In this document: in pieces, positions 61,774 through 64,000 of the stretch
Numbering within the stretch: position 1 is the first letter of the stretch
Layout of the letters: the number at the start of each line of letters is the position of its first letter
Source of the DNA: Bradyrhizobium zhanjiangense
Lineage (GTDB): Bacteria > Pseudomonadota > Alphaproteobacteria > Rhizobiales > Xanthobacteraceae
Direction: 5' to 3'
DNA: 64,000 bases
Assembly: GCF_004114935.1 (NCBI RefSeq)
Contig: NZ_CP022221.1
Span: 8,391,001-8,455,000 of the forward strand
The notes under the pieces: model-generated
The model's input: only the letters and a program-made list of their open reading frames with translations
What the model was told of the DNA's origin: nothing
Databases searched by the model: none
Position numbers and translations under genes: made by a program

Positions 61774-61995
61774 ATGACCGAGCAAAATCTAAGCCCGCGG
61801 GAAAAGCAGCTCTTAAGGCGTCTCGCCGCAGGGAAAACCGACAGACAGATTGCTGCCAAGCTCGGTGGGACAATTGATCAAATCTCCGACCAAAGGAAGC
61901 GTCTGCTTAAAAAGCTACGGATCACTTCCCAAGTCTAGATGGCTGACGCAGCCGCTCGCCTAGCGGAATGGCGGACCTATCGAGGCATCACTTAA
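61774..61995 (+). pseudogene. LuxR-type helix-turn-helix protein with in-frame amber stop
   Basis: ATG 61774 reads MTEQNLSPREKQLLRRLAAG, KTDRQIAAKLGGTIDQISDQ, RKRLLKKLRITSQV, the GerE/LuxR HTH (LSxRExQ....AAGKTDRQIA). A TAG at 61936 interrupts the frame, after which MADAAARLAEWRTYRGIT runs in the same frame to 61995. The tail fits the conserved end of this small Bradyrhizobium family, so the stop is probably a mutation; a shortened 54-residue protein could still contain the whole HTH. Confidence 0.7.
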
Positions 61996-62033
61996 GTTCA
62001 CGCGAGCGTGGCTATGAAGGCGGCTATGGGTCC

Positions 62034-62081
62034 AGTAGCTGCCTTTGTCGCCCGGCTCAAATTAGTTCTGCTTGTGTCTCG
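62034..62081 (+). repeat. 48-bp perfect direct repeat, copy 2
   Basis: Identical to 57617-57664. It directly precedes the DNA-ligase remnant. The pair is 4.4 kb apart in direct orientation. Confidence 0.85.
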
Positions 62082-62089
62082 GAAAGCGC

Positions 62090-62336
62090 GAGAGCGGTCC
62101 CCGCCCCTCCACCTGCGCAAAGCAAATCTGCAGCAGCTATTAGCGCTCAGGCCGGATCAGCGTGGCACCGTTCGAGCGCGGGGAGATTGGACCTGACCTA
62201 TTTCTGGCGGCTTGCCGAATGGGACTTGAGGGCCTGGTCTCCAAGCATCGCGATCGACCCTATCATGGCGGTCGGCAGAAGCACTGGATCAGCGTGAAGA
62301 ACCGGAGCCACCCGGCGATCGGAAGGGAGTTATGAA
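62090..62336 (+). pseudogene. ATP-dependent DNA ligase remnant
   Basis: One frame reads PPLHLRKANLQQLLALRPDQ; the next reads VAPFERGEIGPDLFLAACRM, GLEGLVSKHRDRPYHGGRQK, HWISVKNRSHPAIGREL-stop at 62336. The GLEGLVSK..D..Y..GR...W.K.KN motif is nucleotidyltransferase motif IV-V of LigD-type ligases, where the final Lys binds ATP phosphates. Only this ~75-residue part remains, with a frameshift. Confidence 0.75.
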
Positions 62337-62661
62337 CTCCGTGTGCCCGGGAGAACTCGCACCATCAAATTAATCTGGATGAAGATCATCTGGGACGCTG
62401 CCCCTGCGATTTTGGCGATACGATATCAGCCGGCGCGCTGCGTAAGTGGTGCGTCGGGCGGCCCCCGTGCGTCCGCAGCCAGCCCAGGCACGCCCGGGGT
62501 TGGCAGGCGAATACTTTCTTGATCGCTCGTTTTTGCTCTTCTCCAAAAGAAGTGCTGCAAGCGATTCGAGAAAACCTGCAATTCCACGGAGAATAGTCCA
62601 TGGATTTGGGTTGGATCGAGTGCAGTCCAGCATGATGGCCGTCCCATCCAGATGGAGACCG
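62337..62661. other. region beyond the ligase remnant, nothing recognised
   Basis: About 325 bp with open but unconvincing frames on both strands. It is the DNA into which the SIR2 frame runs out, so it may be foreign to that gene. Confidence 0.4.
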
Positions 62662-63237
62662 TCACGGTAGTCGAATGTCCGTCTCAGGCAGTGCCAAACT
62701 AAGTCCAGACGGGCGGAACCTTTGTACGTGTGGCAAGCCGTGGAGATAGACCACCCCGTTCCAACGACTGTTCTTTGGTATTGGCAACATAGGTGCCGCA
62801 AATGAATTAAAAGCCTTGCCCGGGCGTTTCTTCACTCGTTCAAAAATGCGGTCGAAGTTCGTTGTCACTAGGCGGACAGCGCCGTCACGACAGCGAGCGA
62901 GCTCTAGCAAAGCTGCGTGCGTATCCGTTGCACCCTTCCGGTGCCATTTTGGCTTCAGGACTTCAGGCAGCTTGTGCCGCACAGCAAGACGTTGTCCCGG
63001 CATTCGATGCTCTAGCAGGTCGAGCGTGGCATCGAACTGACTTCGGCCGTAAGCCTGCTCCTCAATGGCAGTGCGTTTCGTGCCGAGGCGGTTGTAGATG
63101 TCGTCTACCAGCCCAGCAAATCCTGGCAACCCTGCCGGATACGAAATTCCAGCGCCGCAAAAGAAGATAACGCGACCTTCCTCATGCGCCTCCAAGAGAT
63201 GATCGGGGATATCAGGGCCGTTTGCGACAAATTGCAT
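62662..63237 (-). CDS. SIR2-domain protein, C-terminally truncated
   Basis: 191 residues from ATG 63237. The SIR2 NAD-binding core is present: GRVIFFCGAGISYPAGLPGF (GAGIS, residues 28-32), QRLAVRHKLPEVLKPKWHRK, VRLVTTNFDRIFERV (TTNFD, 125-129) and WNGVVYLHGLPH (catalytic HG, 165-167). It then leaves the family: the last ~25 residues (VQRFRPSGLSLALPETDIRL) are unlike the expected 'D.V....DF..AY' stretch. Full SIR2-type immunity proteins are usually several hundred residues with an extra sensor domain. Likely the N-terminal remnant of an NAD-depleting defence protein. Confidence 0.7.
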   Translation of the reverse strand: MQFVANGPDIPDHLLEAHEEGRVIFFCGAGISYPAGLPGFAGLVDDIYNRLGTKRTAIEEQAYGRSQFDATLDLLEHRMPGQRLAVRHKLPEVLKPKWHRKGATDTHAALLELARCRDGAVRLVTTNFDRIFERVKKRPGKAFNSFAAPMLPIPKNSRWNGVVYLHGLPHVQRFRPSGLSLALPETDIRLP

Positions 63238-63865
63238 AGTAAAATCGAAGGGCTGCGGGAAAATGACTGATCGGTTGTGGTAGTGAGTCGATCAGTACCG
63301 GGACAACCGGCTACCCGCAATGGCGACTTTAGGTCGAGCCACGCCCCGCCCGTCGATTCGCGGCTTCGAGCTGCTGCACATTCGCTGCCTGTCTCGAACG
63401 CCGAGGAGCGGGCGGGACGGTCTTGATCCACTCGTCCGCCCGCTGCGCTCGTTGTTTCAATGCAGCCCGATTGGCCGCCCACCGCGCTATACGGAGCGGG
63501 ACGCGCAACGACCATATTTTAGACGTCCAGCCGACTTGGAATTTGCGATGGCATCGGGAGGCAACGGAAGCAACGCCAAGGCGTTCATCCCCAACGGGTC
63601 TCCAGCGTCAGTTATCACCACGCGGCAGCTTCGCGACAGCTCGACGGAGCTTGATTTCGGATGCACCGAGCACAGATCAGCTCGCCGTCGCCGGCCGGTG
63701 GCGCGAGAAGGGTTAGCTCTTGTTGCGCGAACTCTTCCTCGCAGTGATCGCAGCGGCGTGGGATTTCGAGCATCCGCGCATTTGCTCACGTAGTTGTGGT
63801 GGAATTCGACAAAGGCGGCCGGAATGAACCCAAGAACCGCTGGTCAGTTGGTGGTCTGGAAACAC
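63238..63865. other. intergenic carrying repeat copy 2
   Basis: About 630 bp. 63522-63750 is the second copy of the ~225-bp repeat. On the minus strand a frame (RIARWAANRAALKQRAQRAD, EWIKTVPPAPRRSRQAANVQ) around 63350-63500 is open and could be a gene end, but I cannot identify it. Confidence 0.4.
63522..63750 (+). repeat. ~225-bp dispersed direct repeat, copy 2
   Basis: ATGGCATCGGGAGGCAACGG, then CAACGCCAAGGCGTTCATCC and GCGGCAGCTTCGCGACAGCT. It pairs with 10296-10520 in the same orientation. Single-base changes and a small indel distinguish the two (one extra GG region near 63660). Confidence 0.75.
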
Positions 63866-63903
63866 AAAAAGGTCGCGCCGACAGGAATCGGCGCGACCTT
63901 TCT
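63866..63903 (-). terminator. strong Rho-independent terminator
   Basis: AAAGGTCGCGCCGA (63868-63881) pairs perfectly with TCGGCGCGACCTTT (63888-63901), a 14-bp stem with a 6-base loop. On the minus strand a T5 run follows (CCTTTTTGTG). It serves the gene whose end lies at 63941. Confidence 0.85.
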
Positions 63904-63940
63904 AGAATTAGCCAAAGACGCTCGGGAATGATGTCCTCGA

Positions 63941-64000
63941 CTATTTCTCTTTGATGACAGTCGTGCTGCTGCTACTGCCGACTGTTCCTTCCTCGCAGAC
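63941..64000 (-). CDS. 3' end of a small protein gene cut by the window edge
   Basis: The minus strand from base 64000 reads VCEEGTVGSSSSTTVIKEK and stops at 63941, about 40 bp before the strong terminator. The Ser/Thr-rich, Lys-ending tail resembles small exported proteins of Bradyrhizobium. Too little remains for a family call. Confidence 0.45.
   Translation of the reverse strand, partial: VCEEGTVGSSSSTTVIKEK

Noticed and set aside
1..64000. CRISPR arrays, tRNA or rRNA genes
   Set aside because: No regularly spaced short repeats, no cloverleaf with a CCA-type end and no rRNA-like sequence were found by reading; a tRNAscan or Infernal run would be decisive.

Overview
The window looks like an accessory, IS-rich stretch of a Bradyrhizobium-type alphaproteobacterial chromosome (Nitrobacteraceae). 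The reasons are high GC, many small secreted proteins of types I associate with that group, numerous Tat-like 'RRREF' leaders, several orphan ABC_sub_bind solute-binding proteins, and a high density of decayed genes. This assignment comes from protein character only; no rRNA, tRNA or housekeeping marker was seen. I saw no CRISPR array.

1-14.9 kb: a cut MaoC dehydratase start, an SRPBCC protein, small ORFs, a LysR regulator, DUF1127 and TauE/SafE genes, and a broken AraC gene. Next comes a tightly overlapping efflux operon (FUSC, DUF1656, DUF983, HlyD), then remnants (cytochrome bd subunit I, integrase tail, a three-helix membrane protein), a chemotaxis receptor, a broken SRAP peptidase and a run of small genes including a PilZ protein. 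15-21 kb: an intact IS3-family (IS407-type) element sits inside an already frameshifted small gene, followed by an SMP-30/gluconolactonase-like protein and two more pseudogenes.

21-37 kb: a SAM-cyclase-ATPase-TPR protein and a three-gene signalling operon (Cache-HAMP-GAF-GAF histidine kinase, single REC protein, REC-adenylate cyclase). These lie among three solute-binding proteins and two IS1182-family copies, each disabled by a different mutation. 37-52 kb: three IS110-family transposase regions across the wider window (two broken, one intact), a decayed TauE gene, Tat-exported enzymes (VOC protein, cytokinin-dehydrogenase-like flavoprotein, haloacetate-dehalogenase-like hydrolase), more solute-binding proteins, a ThuA protein and dodecin. 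Degenerate intergenic repeats containing GGGTCA or GCGAAGGGCCA follow nearly every ABC_sub_bind gene.

52-64 kb: the most striking gene (52851-55100, minus) fuses a LivJ-like periplasmic binding domain to a complete pentameric ligand-gated ion channel of the Pro-loop/Cys-loop superfamily. It is followed by a DUF2380 protein, a broken IS110 element, small secreted proteins, a LuxR-type HTH gene with an in-frame stop, a DNA-ligase remnant, a truncated SIR2 protein, and a terminator serving a gene cut by the window end. A ~225-bp direct repeat lies near 10.3 kb and again near 63.5 kb.
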